From contig NZ_KI632512.1 in assembly GCF_000504305.1 (NCBI RefSeq), forward strand, positions 2,613,469-2,677,468: a DNA stretch of 64,000 bases, read 5' to 3'. A program made the translations under genes and the position numbers. Below, piece by piece: positions 1 to 8,548 of the stretch (positions within the stretch are counted from its first letter, which is position 1; each line of letters begins with the position of its first letter). Under the pieces are notes generated by a model that saw nothing but the letters and a program-made list of their open reading frames with translations, had not been told where the DNA came from and ran no database searches. The DNA is from Nitratidesulfovibrio termitidis HI1. Lineage in GTDB: Bacteria; Desulfobacterota; Desulfovibrionia; Desulfovibrionales; Desulfovibrionaceae.

Positions 1-740
1 TGCGCTCGCACATCATCCCGCTGGTGGACCTCAGCCAGTGGCTGGGCAAGCAGCGCACCGAAAGCGAACCGCCCAAGGTCATCGTCACCGAATTCAACAA
101 CGTGACCACGGCGTTCATGGTGTCCGGCGTCAACCGCATCCACCGCATCAGCTGGGAGGAAGTGGAACCGCCGAACAGGTACGTGGCGGCGCTGTCCAAC
201 AACTCCATCACCGGCGTGGTCAAGCTGGAAGGGCGGATCATCTTCATCCTGGACCTGGAGAAGATCGTGGCCGACCTGAACCCCCAGCTGGGCCTGCGCC
301 TGGACGAGGCCGTGGACTGGTCGGCCAACACCCGCTACCGCGCCCTCATCGCCGACGACTCGGGCCTGATCCGCGAAATGCTGAAGGACCTGATGCAGAA
401 GGCCAACTTCGAGGTGGAGGCCGTGAACAACGGCCGCGAGGCGTGGGAACGGCTGGTGGAACTGAAGCGCAAGGCCGAACAGGAAGCGCGGCGCGTTACC
501 GATTACGTGCAGGTGCTGGTTTCGGACATCGAAATGCCCAGCATGGACGGCCACAACCTGTGCAAGCAGGTCAAGGAAGATCCCGCGCTGAAGGATCTGC
601 CCGTGGTGCTGTTCTCGTCGCTGATCACCGACAAGCTGCGCCACAAGGGCGAGTCTGTCGGGGCCGACGACCAGATTTCCAAGCCCGAGGTCACGGCGCT
701 GGCCAAGCGCTGTCTGGCGCTCATCGAGGCCGCCAAGTAG
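1..740 (+). CDS. cheV: CheV-type chemotaxis coupling protein, 5' partial
   Basis: The frame is already open at base 3 (RSHIIPLVDLSQWL), so the gene starts before the window; the GTG at 24 is not a likely start. What remains is the C-terminal two thirds of a CheW-like domain (to about base 335), then a response-regulator receiver domain (about 340-735). In the receiver the acidic pair of ADDS (about 352), the phospho-acceptor Asp of SDIEMPSMDG (codon 525-527) and the conserved Lys of SKPE (about 680) are present. CheV proteins couple chemoreceptors to the kinase CheA and are tuned by phosphorylation of the receiver. A wobble-paired hairpin with a short T-run follows the stop codon. Identification as CheV rests on the domain order; which receptors it serves cannot be told. 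Confidence 0.9.
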   Translation, partial: RSHIIPLVDLSQWLGKQRTESEPPKVIVTEFNNVTTAFMVSGVNRIHRISWEEVEPPNRYVAALSNNSITGVVKLEGRIIFILDLEKIVADLNPQLGLRLDEAVDWSANTRYRALIADDSGLIREMLKDLMQKANFEVEAVNNGREAWERLVELKRKAEQEARRVTDYVQVLVSDIEMPSMDGHNLCKQVKEDPALKDLPVVLFSSLITDKLRHKGESVGADDQISKPEVTALAKRCLALIEAAK

Positions 741-772
741 CCGACGGGACACGGACCGGCATGAACCTTCGG

Positions 773-806
773 GGGCGGTGCGCCATGCGGCGTGCCGCCC
801 TTTCTT
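773..806 (+). terminator. Intrinsic terminator after cheV
   Basis: A 12-bp stem (773-784 with 789-800, two G-U pairs) with a 4-nt loop is followed by TTTCTT. It lies about 30 bases after the cheV stop. Confidence 0.6.
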
Positions 807-1059
807 GTGGGGCGCGGATCGTCAGCCCTGTTCGCCCGACGCTGTTCGCTGTACACTGGCGCGGATGCCGCCGGGACGATAGCCAAGGCGAAGGCGGTGC
901 TTCGGACCATCAGCAGGACAGGCCGAGGCGAGCCGGGTCAGGACAAACCAGGCCAGATCAGGGCAAGCTCAGGGCCAGCTCAGGGCAAAATCAGGACGAA
1001 GCCGGCGCGGGCTACCGCACCCGCCAACGCCTTCTCCCGCACCGGGAAACGAGCGCACC
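807..1059. other. Intergenic leader with degenerate GC-rich repeats
   Basis: No credible gene. Between about 915 and 1000 there are degenerate repeats of the types AGGACA and CTCAGGGC. The only expected function is the promoter and leader of the MocR-type gene that starts at 1060. Confidence 0.5.
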
Positions 1060-2708
1060 ATGTTCATTCTGAACCACGACGACAGCGTCCCGCTGTACGT
1101 ACAGTTGTACACCCAGATCAGGGACCGCGTGCTGACGGGTGAACTGCCCGCCGGAACCCGCCTGCCCTCCGTCCGGCATCTGGCCGACGAGCTTGGCGTC
1201 AGCCGCAACACGGTGGATACCGCCTATCTGGAACTGATCGCCGAAGGGTTTCTGCTCACCCGCCCCAGAAGCGGCTTTTTCGTCGCGCCCGTGGAGCGGC
1301 ACCAGGCCTTGCGCGCGGACCCGAACGGAGTGCCGGAAACACGTTCCGGGCCCGCCGGAATCGTCCCGCGCAAGGAATGGCCCCATGCACACAGCGAGGC
1401 CAGTGACAGGTTGCATGACGGGGCATCGCCATCTCCGTACCGGTTCGACTTCCACCCCGCCCGGCTGGACCCCGCATGCTTTCCCCTGCCCCTGTGGCGC
1501 ACCTATACCCTGGAATGCCTGCGCGAAGCCCCCCGCGACCTTGCCGAATACAACCACCCGCAAGGCGATCCGGAACTGCGCCGGGCCATTGGCGATTATC
1601 TGCAACGCTCGCGCGGGGTGGTCTGCACCCCGGACCGCGTGATCGTCTGCGCCGGGTTGCAGCACAGCCTGGAGATCGTGGCGGACATCATGACTGCCAT
1701 CGCCGCCACCGCGGCGCCTGCTCAAACCGCCCAGACCGCCCAGACCGCCCGGGGTGCCGCAAGGCCGCTGGTGGTTGGCGTGGAGAACCCCGGTTACCCC
1801 CTGCCGCAGGCCGTGTTCCGCAACCGGGGCATTGCGGTGGTTCCCATTCCCGTGGGGCCGGAGGGCATGGACGTGGACGCCCTGGCGCAAAGCCCCTGCA
1901 CGCTGGCCTACGTCACGCCGTCGCACCAGTTCCCCCTGGGGCCGTGATGCCCGTGCGCAACAGGCTGCGGCTCCTCCACTGGGCCAGGACGAACGGCAAT
2001 GTCATCATCGAGGACGACTACGACAGCGAACTGCGCTACGCGGGCACGCCCGTTCCTTCCATGCAGGGGCTGCATCCGGATCGAACGGATGGACCAGACA
2101 GGCCGAATGGGCCGGGCATATCAGAGGGGCCAGACAGGTCGGACGGGGTCGTGGTCTACACGGGCACCTTCTCCAATATCCTCTCCCCCGCCTTGCGCAT
2201 AAGCTACATGGTGCTGCCGCCCGCATTGCTGAAGGTTTACCGGCAACGCCACCGCCACCACCACGCCATGGTCCCCCTGCTGGAGCAGCGGGTACTGGCC
2301 CGGTTCATGACGCACGGCCACTGGGACCGCCACGTGCGGCGCATGCGCACCGTGTACCGGCAACGCCACGACGCCATGTTGCGCGCCATCGCCTCCCATT
2401 TCGGCGAACGTGCCACCGTGATCGGGCATGGGGCGGGGTTGCACGTGGTGGTCCGGCTGCACGGCTGCGATGCCGACGAACGGGAACTGGCCATCCGGGC
2501 CGGGCGCGCGGGCATTTACCTGCTGCCCTTCTCCGAAACCCGGCTGGCGGCCGGCCCCGAAGCGGTCCGGGGCGACGGCCCTGCCCATTCCCCAGCCTGT
2601 TCCAATGACGGTCCCCTGCTGCTGCTCGGCTTCGGCGGCATGGCTCCCGACGACTTGGAGCAGGGCGTCGCGCAACTGCACCACGCCTGCTTTCCCCCGT
2701 CCCGATGA
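1060..2708 (+). pseudogene. MocR/PdxR-type GntR-aminotransferase regulator, frameshifted
   Basis: The N-terminal part (1060-1947) has a GntR winged helix (LPSVRHLADELGVSRNTV) and the first half of a fold-type I aminotransferase domain (HPQGDPELRRAI, ENPGYPLPQ, TPSHQFPLG). At the GGGG run 1938-1941 the frame hits TGA (1945-1947). The rest of the domain continues in another frame, beginning AVMPVRNRLRLL and including EDDYDSELRY and TFSNILSPALRISY, up to 2708. One missing G restores the usual TPSHQFP-x-G-AVMP run of the family. It is therefore a recent single-base loss, a sequencing error or, less likely, a -1 slip site. MocR proteins use PLP to sense amines or amino acids, and the target here is unknown. 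Two in-frame low-complexity stretches (repeated QTA near 1720-1750; Gly/Pro/Asp-rich near 2083-2145) are unusual for the family. Confidence 0.8.
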
Positions 2709-2715
2709 AACGGCA

Positions 2716-2744
2716 CGGGGCCGGGCGATACACGCCCGGCCCCG
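2716..2744 (+). terminator. GC-rich hairpin after the MocR gene
   Basis: A perfect 12-bp stem (2716-2727 with 2733-2744) with a 5-nt loop is followed shortly by AATTT. It lies between convergent genes and may serve both. Confidence 0.55.
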
Positions 2745-2828
2745 CCGGAATTTCGCAACTGTCTGGTCGCACCGTCCGGCGCAGGCAATCGCAGATGCAG
2801 GCCAGCCCCTTCAGGCAGGCTCACCCGG

Positions 2829-3197
2829 CTACAGGGTCTGCTCCACCGATGCCACGGTGATCACCAGGGCCGCGCGTGCCCACTTGAACCGGGCGATGGA
2901 CTCGAAATCCGGGCCATCGGTGCGGAACGCCGCGGTGCCCCGGATCAGGAAACCCGTGCCAGGGCCGTTGCGCCCCGCCACCTTGCGGCTGCCCAGGGTC
3001 ATCAGCACCCGCTCGTCGCGGGCAACGTTGGCTTCGGTCTTGCGCATGCCGCCCACGGGCGCCACGATGCGGTTGCCGTCCAGCACCTTCAGGTAGCTGT
3101 TCCAGGTGTTGACGAGGTGCGGTCCGTCCTCCCCCTGCGTGGCGATGGCCACGACGCCTTCGTTCTTCAGCACTTCGAAAAAAGTATCCGGCAGCAT
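2829..3197 (-). CDS. FMN-binding protein (FMN-bp), split-barrel flavoprotein
   Basis: A 122-residue protein starting MLPDTFFEVLKNEGVVAIAT. It matches, from memory, the structurally studied FMN-bp of Desulfovibrio vulgaris Miyazaki F in length and almost all positions, with a few substitutions (for example MLPD for MLPG). That protein is a small cytoplasmic homodimer that binds FMN in a pyridoxamine-oxidase-like split barrel; its physiological electron partner is not settled. The start at 3197 is supported by a GGAGG 8 bases upstream; the open frame further upstream is not needed. It lies downstream of the pseudouridine synthase on the same strand with a 217-bp gap, so it probably has its own promoter. 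No sign of damage. Confidence 0.95.
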   Translation of the reverse strand: MLPDTFFEVLKNEGVVAIATQGEDGPHLVNTWNSYLKVLDGNRIVAPVGGMRKTEANVARDERVLMTLGSRKVAGRNGPGTGFLIRGTAAFRTDGPDFESIARFKWARAALVITVASVEQTL

Positions 3198-3414
3198 GTT
3201 GCTATCCTCCCGTGCGGTGGTTGTGCGCCATGCAGCGCGGCCCGACGCAGTCCCGGCGGAAGACTCCGGCAACTGCCCCGCCGGGCGCATTCGCGTGGCA
3301 TGCCCACCGTTGTACGGGGAAACGAAAGAGGCAACAGGTGCAGTTTTCAAAAATCCGGCGGGGGCAGATGCCCGGCGCCATGGATGCCCATGGGTGCTGC
3401 TTCGTCGGCCTGCG

Positions 3415-4656
3415 TTAGAGCAATTCTCCCTCATCCACCCGCCAGCGGTCCGCCCAGTCCGGCAGGGCCGTGAAGGATTCGCCGTCAGGCAGGGTCAGCC
3501 GCACGGCGTGCAGCAGCATGCCCTGACCGCAGGCGGGGCCGCCGTACTTGCGGTCACCCATGATGGGATGGCCGCGTTCCGCAAGCTGCACCCGGATCTG
3601 ATGGGTGCGGCCGGTGTGCAGGCGAACCAGCAGCAGCGATGCCGCATCGCCGCGCCGCAGGGGGGTTACGGTGCAGGCAGCGTGGCGGCCCAGGTCATTA
3701 CGAGACGCCGCGTGATCCGCGTCATTACGAGACGCCGCGTGATCCGCGTCTTGGCCGGATGCCGCGCGGAGCGCATCTCCACCGGCGGGTGCCGCAGCCC
3801 CCCCGCCCATCCGGCTCACCCGGCGCACCTTCTGACGGCCCGGGGCGCCCTGCTTCTCCAACTGATCGTGCAGGGTCAGTTCCCCCTCGTGGGCCCAGCG
3901 CCCCGCCACCCAGGCCAGATATTCCTTCACCAGCCCCTCCCGTGCCGCAAAGGCGTCGGACAGCGCCCGCAGCCGGGCATAGCTGGTGGCCACCAGCAGC
4001 AGGCCCGAGGTGTCGCGGTCCAGCCGGTGCGCGGGCGTGGGCAGAAAGTCCGCCCCGGCGTACTGCGCGGCAAGTCGGGCGGTGACGCAATCCGTATGGC
4101 CGGTGCCCGGCTGCACCGCAAGCCCTGCAGGCTTCAGCAGCACCAGCAGCCCTTCGGCGCGGCCCACGACGGGCAAGGGCGATGCCAGAATTTCCGGGCG
4201 CGAGGAGTATCCCCGTTCCAGGCTGTTGACGACGTCTGATTTTTGGACGCCTCCGGCGGCCAAGGGGCTGCCGCCCCTTGGAGCCCCATGCCTTGCATTC
4301 GCGCAATGCGCAGGGGACACGGATAAACATTTTGGGGCGAAGGGCCCCCCCCCTCGAAAGAATTCGGACTCGTCCGCAGGCTGGCGGGGGGCGGAGCCCC
4401 GCTCCTTTGCCCCGCCCGCATCTGCCGACGTATCCAGCATCGCACCCTCTCCGCCCGCCATGGCAAAGGGCGGCACGCGCACCACGTCACCCTCGGCCAC
4501 GCGATCAAAGGGCTTGCAGCGCCCCCCGTTGATGCGCACCTGCCCGGTGCGCACCCAGCGCTGGATGGCCGACTGCGGCGCGCCGCAGCGCCGTTGCAGG
4601 TACTGCACCAGCTTCTGTCCGGCCTCTGCGGCGGTGACCACGAGTGGTTCTGCCAT
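3415..4656 (-). CDS. RluA/RluD-family 23S rRNA pseudouridine synthase with in-frame repeat insertion
   Basis: An S4-like RNA-binding domain comes first (TAAEAGQKLVQYLQRR to about residue 65). The catalytic domain has the HRLDRDTSG motif, whose Asp is the expected nucleophile, then the LHTGRTHQIRVQLAERGHPIMGD block typical of the RluA/RluC/RluD group. It should convert uridine to pseudouridine in structured RNA, probably 23S rRNA; the exact site cannot be read from sequence. The start MAEPL at 4656 begins just before the S4 domain. Two oddities lie inside: about 64 residues between the S4 and catalytic domains are encoded by a copy of a dispersed repeat (4214-4405), and a 27-bp exact tandem duplication (3694-3747) gives a repeated HAASRND segment. 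A run of nine identical bases at 4345-4353 in the insert could make the frame unstable. Confidence 0.85.
   Translation of the reverse strand: MAEPLVVTAAEAGQKLVQYLQRRCGAPQSAIQRWVRTGQVRINGGRCKPFDRVAEGDVVRVPPFAMAGGEGAMLDTSADAGGAKERGSAPRQPADESEFFRGGGPFAPKCLSVSPAHCANARHGAPRGGSPLAAGGVQKSDVVNSLERGYSSRPEILASPLPVVGRAEGLLVLLKPAGLAVQPGTGHTDCVTARLAAQYAGADFLPTPAHRLDRDTSGLLLVATSYARLRALSDAFAAREGLVKEYLAWVAGRWAHEGELTLHDQLEKQGAPGRQKVRRVSRMGGGAAAPAGGDALRAASGQDADHAASRNDADHAASRNDLGRHAACTVTPLRRGDAASLLLVRLHTGRTHQIRVQLAERGHPIMGDRKYGGPACGQGMLLHAVRLTLPDGESFTALPDWADRWRVDEGELL
3694..3747. repeat. 27-bp exact tandem duplication inside the pseudouridine synthase gene
   Basis: Two identical adjacent 27-base units (3694-3720 and 3721-3747), with a degenerate third start after them. 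The unit length is a multiple of three, so the reading frame is kept. Confidence 0.9.
4214..4405. repeat. Dispersed MITE-like repeat, copy A (inside a coding sequence)
   Basis: The left part (CGTTCCAGGCTGTTGAC, then the GGACGCCTCCGGCGGCCAAG block, then a GGGGCTGCCGCCCCTTGG hairpin) and the right part (GAATTCGGACTCGTCCGCAG) line up with the full copies at 53885 and 57598. The central long terminator hairpin of those copies is missing here and is replaced by a short segment with nine C (4345-4353). The copy is read through in frame by the pseudouridine synthase gene. Confidence 0.85.
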
Positions 4657-4974
4657 GGATGGATTCCGTAGGTTGAAAATTGCGGCGGCGTGCCCACACC
4701 GGGTGGCGGCGGCGAAATCGGGGGCTCCGCTGACCTCCAGCGACCGGGCAGCACAGGCCGACACGATACGGGGCGGCAGCGTCACGCGGGCAGCCCTTGG
4801 CGCGCTGCTACGAAAACGCCCGGCGGGTGCTTGGGCATCCCGCCGGGCGTGGTCATCGGGCAACTGGGCGCAACCGGGGGCAACCGGGGGCAACCGGGGG
4901 CGAACTGGGGGCGAACTGGAAACGAGCCGGGGCAGGAGGCGCTCCCGCCGTGGGAAGCCCAGCCCGAAACCGGG
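4657..4974. other. Intergenic region with tandem GGGCAACCGG-type repeats
   Basis: It lies between two minus-strand genes. It holds the terminator of the upstream exported protein (4816-4850) and a short tandem array at about 4858-4920 (units of about 10 bases, GGCAACCGGG then GGCGAACTGG). Nothing else is seen. Confidence 0.6.
4816..4850 (-). terminator. Intrinsic terminator of the FG-GAP protein gene
   Basis: A perfect 12-bp stem (4816-4827 with 4839-4850). Read on the minus strand it is followed by GTTTTC. Confidence 0.7.
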
Positions 4975-6636
4975 TTACTGCTGTTCGCTCTCGGTCTTGT
5001 CCGGCGCCGTGTTGGGGTCGGCCTTGGACAGGTCGAGGGGATAGGCCAGCAGCATGGTCTTGCGGCTTTCCAGGCCCAGGGCGCCGGGGTGGGTGTTCAC
5101 GCACAGCACGACGTCGGTCACGCCGTCGTTGTTGAAGTCGCCCACGGTGAAGTCGGCCACGGAACCCTTGATGCGGCGGGTCTTCCACTGCAGGTTCAGG
5201 CCCACGCCGTCCCAGTACAGGGCGTGGATTTCGCCCTGCGGGAAGAAGCGGTACCGCTCGAAGAACTGCGCCGCGGTGGAGATGGGCCGGTTGACCAGCA
5301 GTTCCCAGTTGTCGTCGCGGTCCAGGTTCACGGCGTACATGCGCAGCGGCACGAAGTAGATGTTCTTCAGCTGCACGCGGTCCTTGCCGAGGCCCGGCAT
5401 GGAGGGTTCCTCGGGGATGCCCTTGGACGAACCGGAGTAATTCTCGTCGGTTTCGGACAGACGGGCGCCGCGGTCGGTGTGCACGCGCAGACGCTCGTTT
5501 TCGGTCAGGATCACGCACTTGTCGCCTTCACCCTTGCTGCCGGGCAGGTAGGTGAAGTTGAACACGTTGGCGCCTTCGGGCAGGTCCAGGCGCTTGCCCG
5601 TGACCAACTGGTCGCCGGACTTCAGCAGTTCGTGCACGCCGGGCTTGAACAGGCGGGGGTTGTCGCCGCGCTGGCCGATGAGCGTGGGAATGTAGTCCGG
5701 GGGCAGCTTTTCCACGTTCAGGTAGAAGCGCACCCGGCGCATCACTTCGGTGAACTGGCCGCCCTTCCAGTTGAGGATGAACGATTCCGGCTCGCCGTCG
5801 TTGTTGTACGCGCTGACGACGATTTCCTTCACGCCGTCGCGGTTCCAGTCCAGGGTGCGGATGTTCAGGCATTCGACCAGGCCCGGCGAACGGTATTCGC
5901 CCATGGGCACCAGGCGGCCGTTGTCCCAGCGGTAGGCGTAGACGGCGTGGTCGTCCAGCATGAGGATCTCGTTCTTGCCGTCGCCGTCAAGATCGTCCAC
6001 CACCATGCCGATGGCCGAATAGTTCAGCGACTGGCTGCGGATGCGGCTGTCGCCTTCGGGTGCGCCCGCGTAGCGGAACTGCGGGTTCAGATAGACCTGC
6101 TGGGGCTGCGTCTCGTTGTGCACCAGCTCTGGGTTCATCTGGTTGACCGCCTTGGGCGCGGCATTGGCGCCACCTTCGCCGGGGCGCTTGAACACCTCGG
6201 CGTTGATGGAATCGGCCACGCCCTTCAGGGCGGGGATGAGCCCGGCCACCTTGGCGTTGGCCGACTTGGGCCATTCCTTGCCGTCACGGTCGCGCACGCG
6301 CACGTCCAGGCTGCAATCCTCGCCCACCACGGTCACGCTGCCCCACACGGCATAGTCCGCACCCAGCGAGGCCTGGGCGGCCCTGGCCTGGGTTTCGGTT
6401 TCCGGGGGGGTGATCTTGGCGGAAGCTTCCTTGGAAACGGGATGGAAGTTGTCCTTCCAGTACAGACGCGAAGTGAGCATCTCGGGGATGGCCCGTTCGA
6501 GATACTTGTAGCCGGCAGGGCCGTTGACCTTGAACGGCAGCACGGCGAAGCTCTTGGGGGCCGGTGCGGCCATGGCGGTGGCGGCGGAAAGCAGCAGGGC
6601 AAGCACGAGCGCCGCCGAGCGCATGAGCAGTTGCAT
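4975..6636 (-). CDS. Exported FG-GAP/VCBS-repeat protein
   Basis: A 553-residue protein. Residues 1-24 are a cleavable signal peptide (hydrophobic LVLALLLSAATAMA, then AAPAPK). About residues 28-150 resemble the periplasmic domain of outer-membrane-associated proteins that assess or bind NTP-like ligands in lipoprotein-like folds (FAVLPFKVNG, then GADYAVWGSV). From about residue 200 there are repeated acidic loops of the FG-GAP/VCBS kind (DDLDGDGKNE, DWNRDGVKE, DFNNDGVTD), which in such beta-propeller blades usually bind calcium. It probably acts in the periplasm or on the outer membrane; no specific role can be given. It has its own terminator and no obvious operon partner. Confidence 0.8.
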   Translation of the reverse strand: MQLLMRSAALVLALLLSAATAMAAPAPKSFAVLPFKVNGPAGYKYLERAIPEMLTSRLYWKDNFHPVSKEASAKITPPETETQARAAQASLGADYAVWGSVTVVGEDCSLDVRVRDRDGKEWPKSANAKVAGLIPALKGVADSINAEVFKRPGEGGANAAPKAVNQMNPELVHNETQPQQVYLNPQFRYAGAPEGDSRIRSQSLNYSAIGMVVDDLDGDGKNEILMLDDHAVYAYRWDNGRLVPMGEYRSPGLVECLNIRTLDWNRDGVKEIVVSAYNNDGEPESFILNWKGGQFTEVMRRVRFYLNVEKLPPDYIPTLIGQRGDNPRLFKPGVHELLKSGDQLVTGKRLDLPEGANVFNFTYLPGSKGEGDKCVILTENERLRVHTDRGARLSETDENYSGSSKGIPEEPSMPGLGKDRVQLKNIYFVPLRMYAVNLDRDDNWELLVNRPISTAAQFFERYRFFPQGEIHALYWDGVGLNLQWKTRRIKGSVADFTVGDFNNDGVTDVVLCVNTHPGALGLESRKTMLLAYPLDLSKADPNTAPDKTESEQQ

Positions 6637-7093
6637 CAGGTTCTCCTTGGTTCAAGGGCGCATCCCCGCGCGCATCCCGGAAGGGGAAGGGGGATTGCCT
6701 TGGCGCTGAACGCTCTCATAATATCTCTTGATGGCCGAAGCAACCATAAGGTAGGAGCGGCGCTGGGCCGTCCGCCTCTGGTCGCGTTTGCGGGAAAGGG
6801 ACGAAGCAGCCCCGCGCCCGGGGGTGGGTTGCGGGCCGCGCCACCGCCAGACCGCGCGGGCGGCGCGCCCTTTGCCGCCGTGGCTCCGCCCAAACGGCGC
6901 TGCCCCCATGTTGCCCCCAGATTGCCCCCAGCCAGGTTGCCCCAGATTGCCTCAGGTGCCGTCGGGCAAAACGCATCGGCCCCAGTATCGGGCACCGTGC
7001 ACCAGCTTCGTTGCCCCCGTGTGTCCGTCCCGTTTCCGCGTGTATCACGGCATGCGCCACGCAGCCTTCATCAATCACATTTCCCCCAACGCC
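6637..7093. other. Intergenic region between divergent genes
   Basis: It contains the divergent leaders of the FG-GAP gene (its ATG is preceded by AAGGAGAA) and of the methyltransferase. Degenerate repeats of TTGCCCCCAG occur at about 6908-6955. No gene seen. Confidence 0.5.
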
Positions 7094-8404
7094 ATGACCG
7101 CACCCGCCGCCCGTTCCTTCCGCATCGTGTGCCCGCCCGGCCAGGCGCCCCTGGTAGAGGCCCTGCTCCGCGCCCAGGGCTACGGCTTCGAACCGGAGCC
7201 GTTCTCCCCCTGGTGCCGCCGCCTCACCGAGGAACCGCGCCCCCTGGGCGGCAGCCTGGCCGCGTTCTTCGGGCTGATCTACATCCAGGACCGCTCGTCC
7301 ATGCTGCCCCCGCTGGCGCTGGCCCCGGAAGCCGGGGCCGCCGTGCTGGACATGTGCGCCAGCCCCGGCAGCAAGACGGGGTTCCTGGCCCAGCTGGTGG
7401 GGCCGCACGGCTTGGTGGTGGGCAACGAACCCAACCACACCCGCCTCGCCACCCTGCGCCAGAATCTTTTCACGCTGAACCTGCTCAACGCGGTGACCTG
7501 CTCGCACCCCGGCGAAGCACTGCCCCTGCCCGACGGTTCGTGGACGCGCATCCAGCTTGACCCGCCGTGCTCCGGCTGGGGCACGGTGGAGCGCAACCCC
7601 TCGGTGCTCAAGCTGTGGCAGGGCGACAAGGTCAAGCCGCTCATCGGCATCCAGCGGCTGCTGCTGGCCGAGGCCGCGCGGCTGCTGGCCCCCGGCGGAC
7701 GGGTGGTGTTTTCCACCTGCACCACCAACGTGCACGAGAACGAAGCGCAAGTGCTGCACGCCCGCGACGAACTGGGGCTGGAAGTCGTGCCGCTGGCCCC
7801 GCCGCCGGGCTTCGTGTTTGCCGATCCGGAACTGCCCGGCTGCGAGGGCACCCTGCGGGTGGACCCGGAACGTTCGGGTGCGCAGGGATTTTTCATCGCC
7901 TGCCTGCGCAAGCCCGGCGGACACGGTGACGCGGGCCCCCTTGCCCACTGCCCCTCCCTGCCCGACGCCGACCGGGTACGCGCCGACGCCCTGCCCGCCT
8001 CGGACTGGCCCGACACCGGGCTGGACCCGGCCCTGCTGCCCGATGGCGTGGTGGCGCCCTTTGGCGACACCGCCTACTTCCTGCCCCGTCCAGCGCTGGA
8101 GCGGCTGCCCGCCGCATTGCGGTGGCGCGGCTACCCGGTGGGCAAATGGGGTAAGGACGGCATTCGCCCCTCGCCCCGGCTGCGCACCCTGATGCCCCTG
8201 CCGCGCCCTGCGGATGCGGAACGCCACGCTGACGGTGACATCGCCCTGCTGCACATGGACGACCCGGCGGACATCGCCGGGCTGCTCAGCGGGCGCAGCA
8301 TCGACGCCCCCCGCAACGCCACCGCCGCCCTGCTGTACTGGCGCGGCCTGCCGCTGGCGCGGCTGCGCGTGAAGGGGGGGCGGGCCTTGTGGGCCGAGCG
8401 TTAA
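7094..8404 (+). CDS. RsmF/NOL1-NOP2-Sun family RNA (cytosine-5) methyltransferase
   Basis: A 436-residue protein with the SAM-binding motif LDMCASPGSKTGFLAQL (about residues 85-105), the PPCSG motif IV and the STCTT motif VI that carries the catalytic cysteine in this family. The C-terminal region after about residue 280 ends in a PUA-like segment (ISGLLSGRS-like, LPLARLRVKGGRALWAER), which suits the RsmF/YebU type rather than Sun. It should methylate C5 of a cytosine in rRNA or tRNA. The start is uncertain: ATG 7094 (MTAPAARSF) and ATG 7052 are both in frame and neither has a good ribosome site. A second member of the family (rsmB) lies at 29621. Confidence 0.82.
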   Translation: MTAPAARSFRIVCPPGQAPLVEALLRAQGYGFEPEPFSPWCRRLTEEPRPLGGSLAAFFGLIYIQDRSSMLPPLALAPEAGAAVLDMCASPGSKTGFLAQLVGPHGLVVGNEPNHTRLATLRQNLFTLNLLNAVTCSHPGEALPLPDGSWTRIQLDPPCSGWGTVERNPSVLKLWQGDKVKPLIGIQRLLLAEAARLLAPGGRVVFSTCTTNVHENEAQVLHARDELGLEVVPLAPPPGFVFADPELPGCEGTLRVDPERSGAQGFFIACLRKPGGHGDAGPLAHCPSLPDADRVRADALPASDWPDTGLDPALLPDGVVAPFGDTAYFLPRPALERLPAALRWRGYPVGKWGKDGIRPSPRLRTLMPLPRPADAERHADGDIALLHMDDPADIAGLLSGRSIDAPRNATAALLYWRGLPLARLRVKGGRALWAER

Positions 8405-8445
8405 GGCCGCCCCGGTTCAGTAGCACCCCCCGGACGCAGCACGCG

Positions 8446-8467
8446 AAAAAGGGCGCACCTTGCGCCC
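8446..8467 (-). terminator. Intrinsic terminator of the CysQ-like gene
   Basis: A short 7-bp stem (8451-8457 with 8461-8467) that on the minus strand is followed by TTTTT. It lies 80 bases after the stop at 8549. Confidence 0.55.
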
Positions 8468-8548
8468 GTTCACTTCACATGCGTTCCCCACGCACGGCGG
8501 CTCAGCCCGCCCGGCTCCGCAAATTCAAACCGCAATGCCGCACTACGC

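Noticed and set aside
38-1072. Long open frames overlapping cheV and its downstream gap
   Set aside because: They are Arg/Gly/Pro-rich shadow frames of GC-rich DNA without family motifs; the receiver domain in the other frame is clear.
1938-1947. Programmed -1 frameshift in the MocR gene
   Set aside because: There is no typical slippery heptamer and no clear downstream stimulator; a lost base is simpler.
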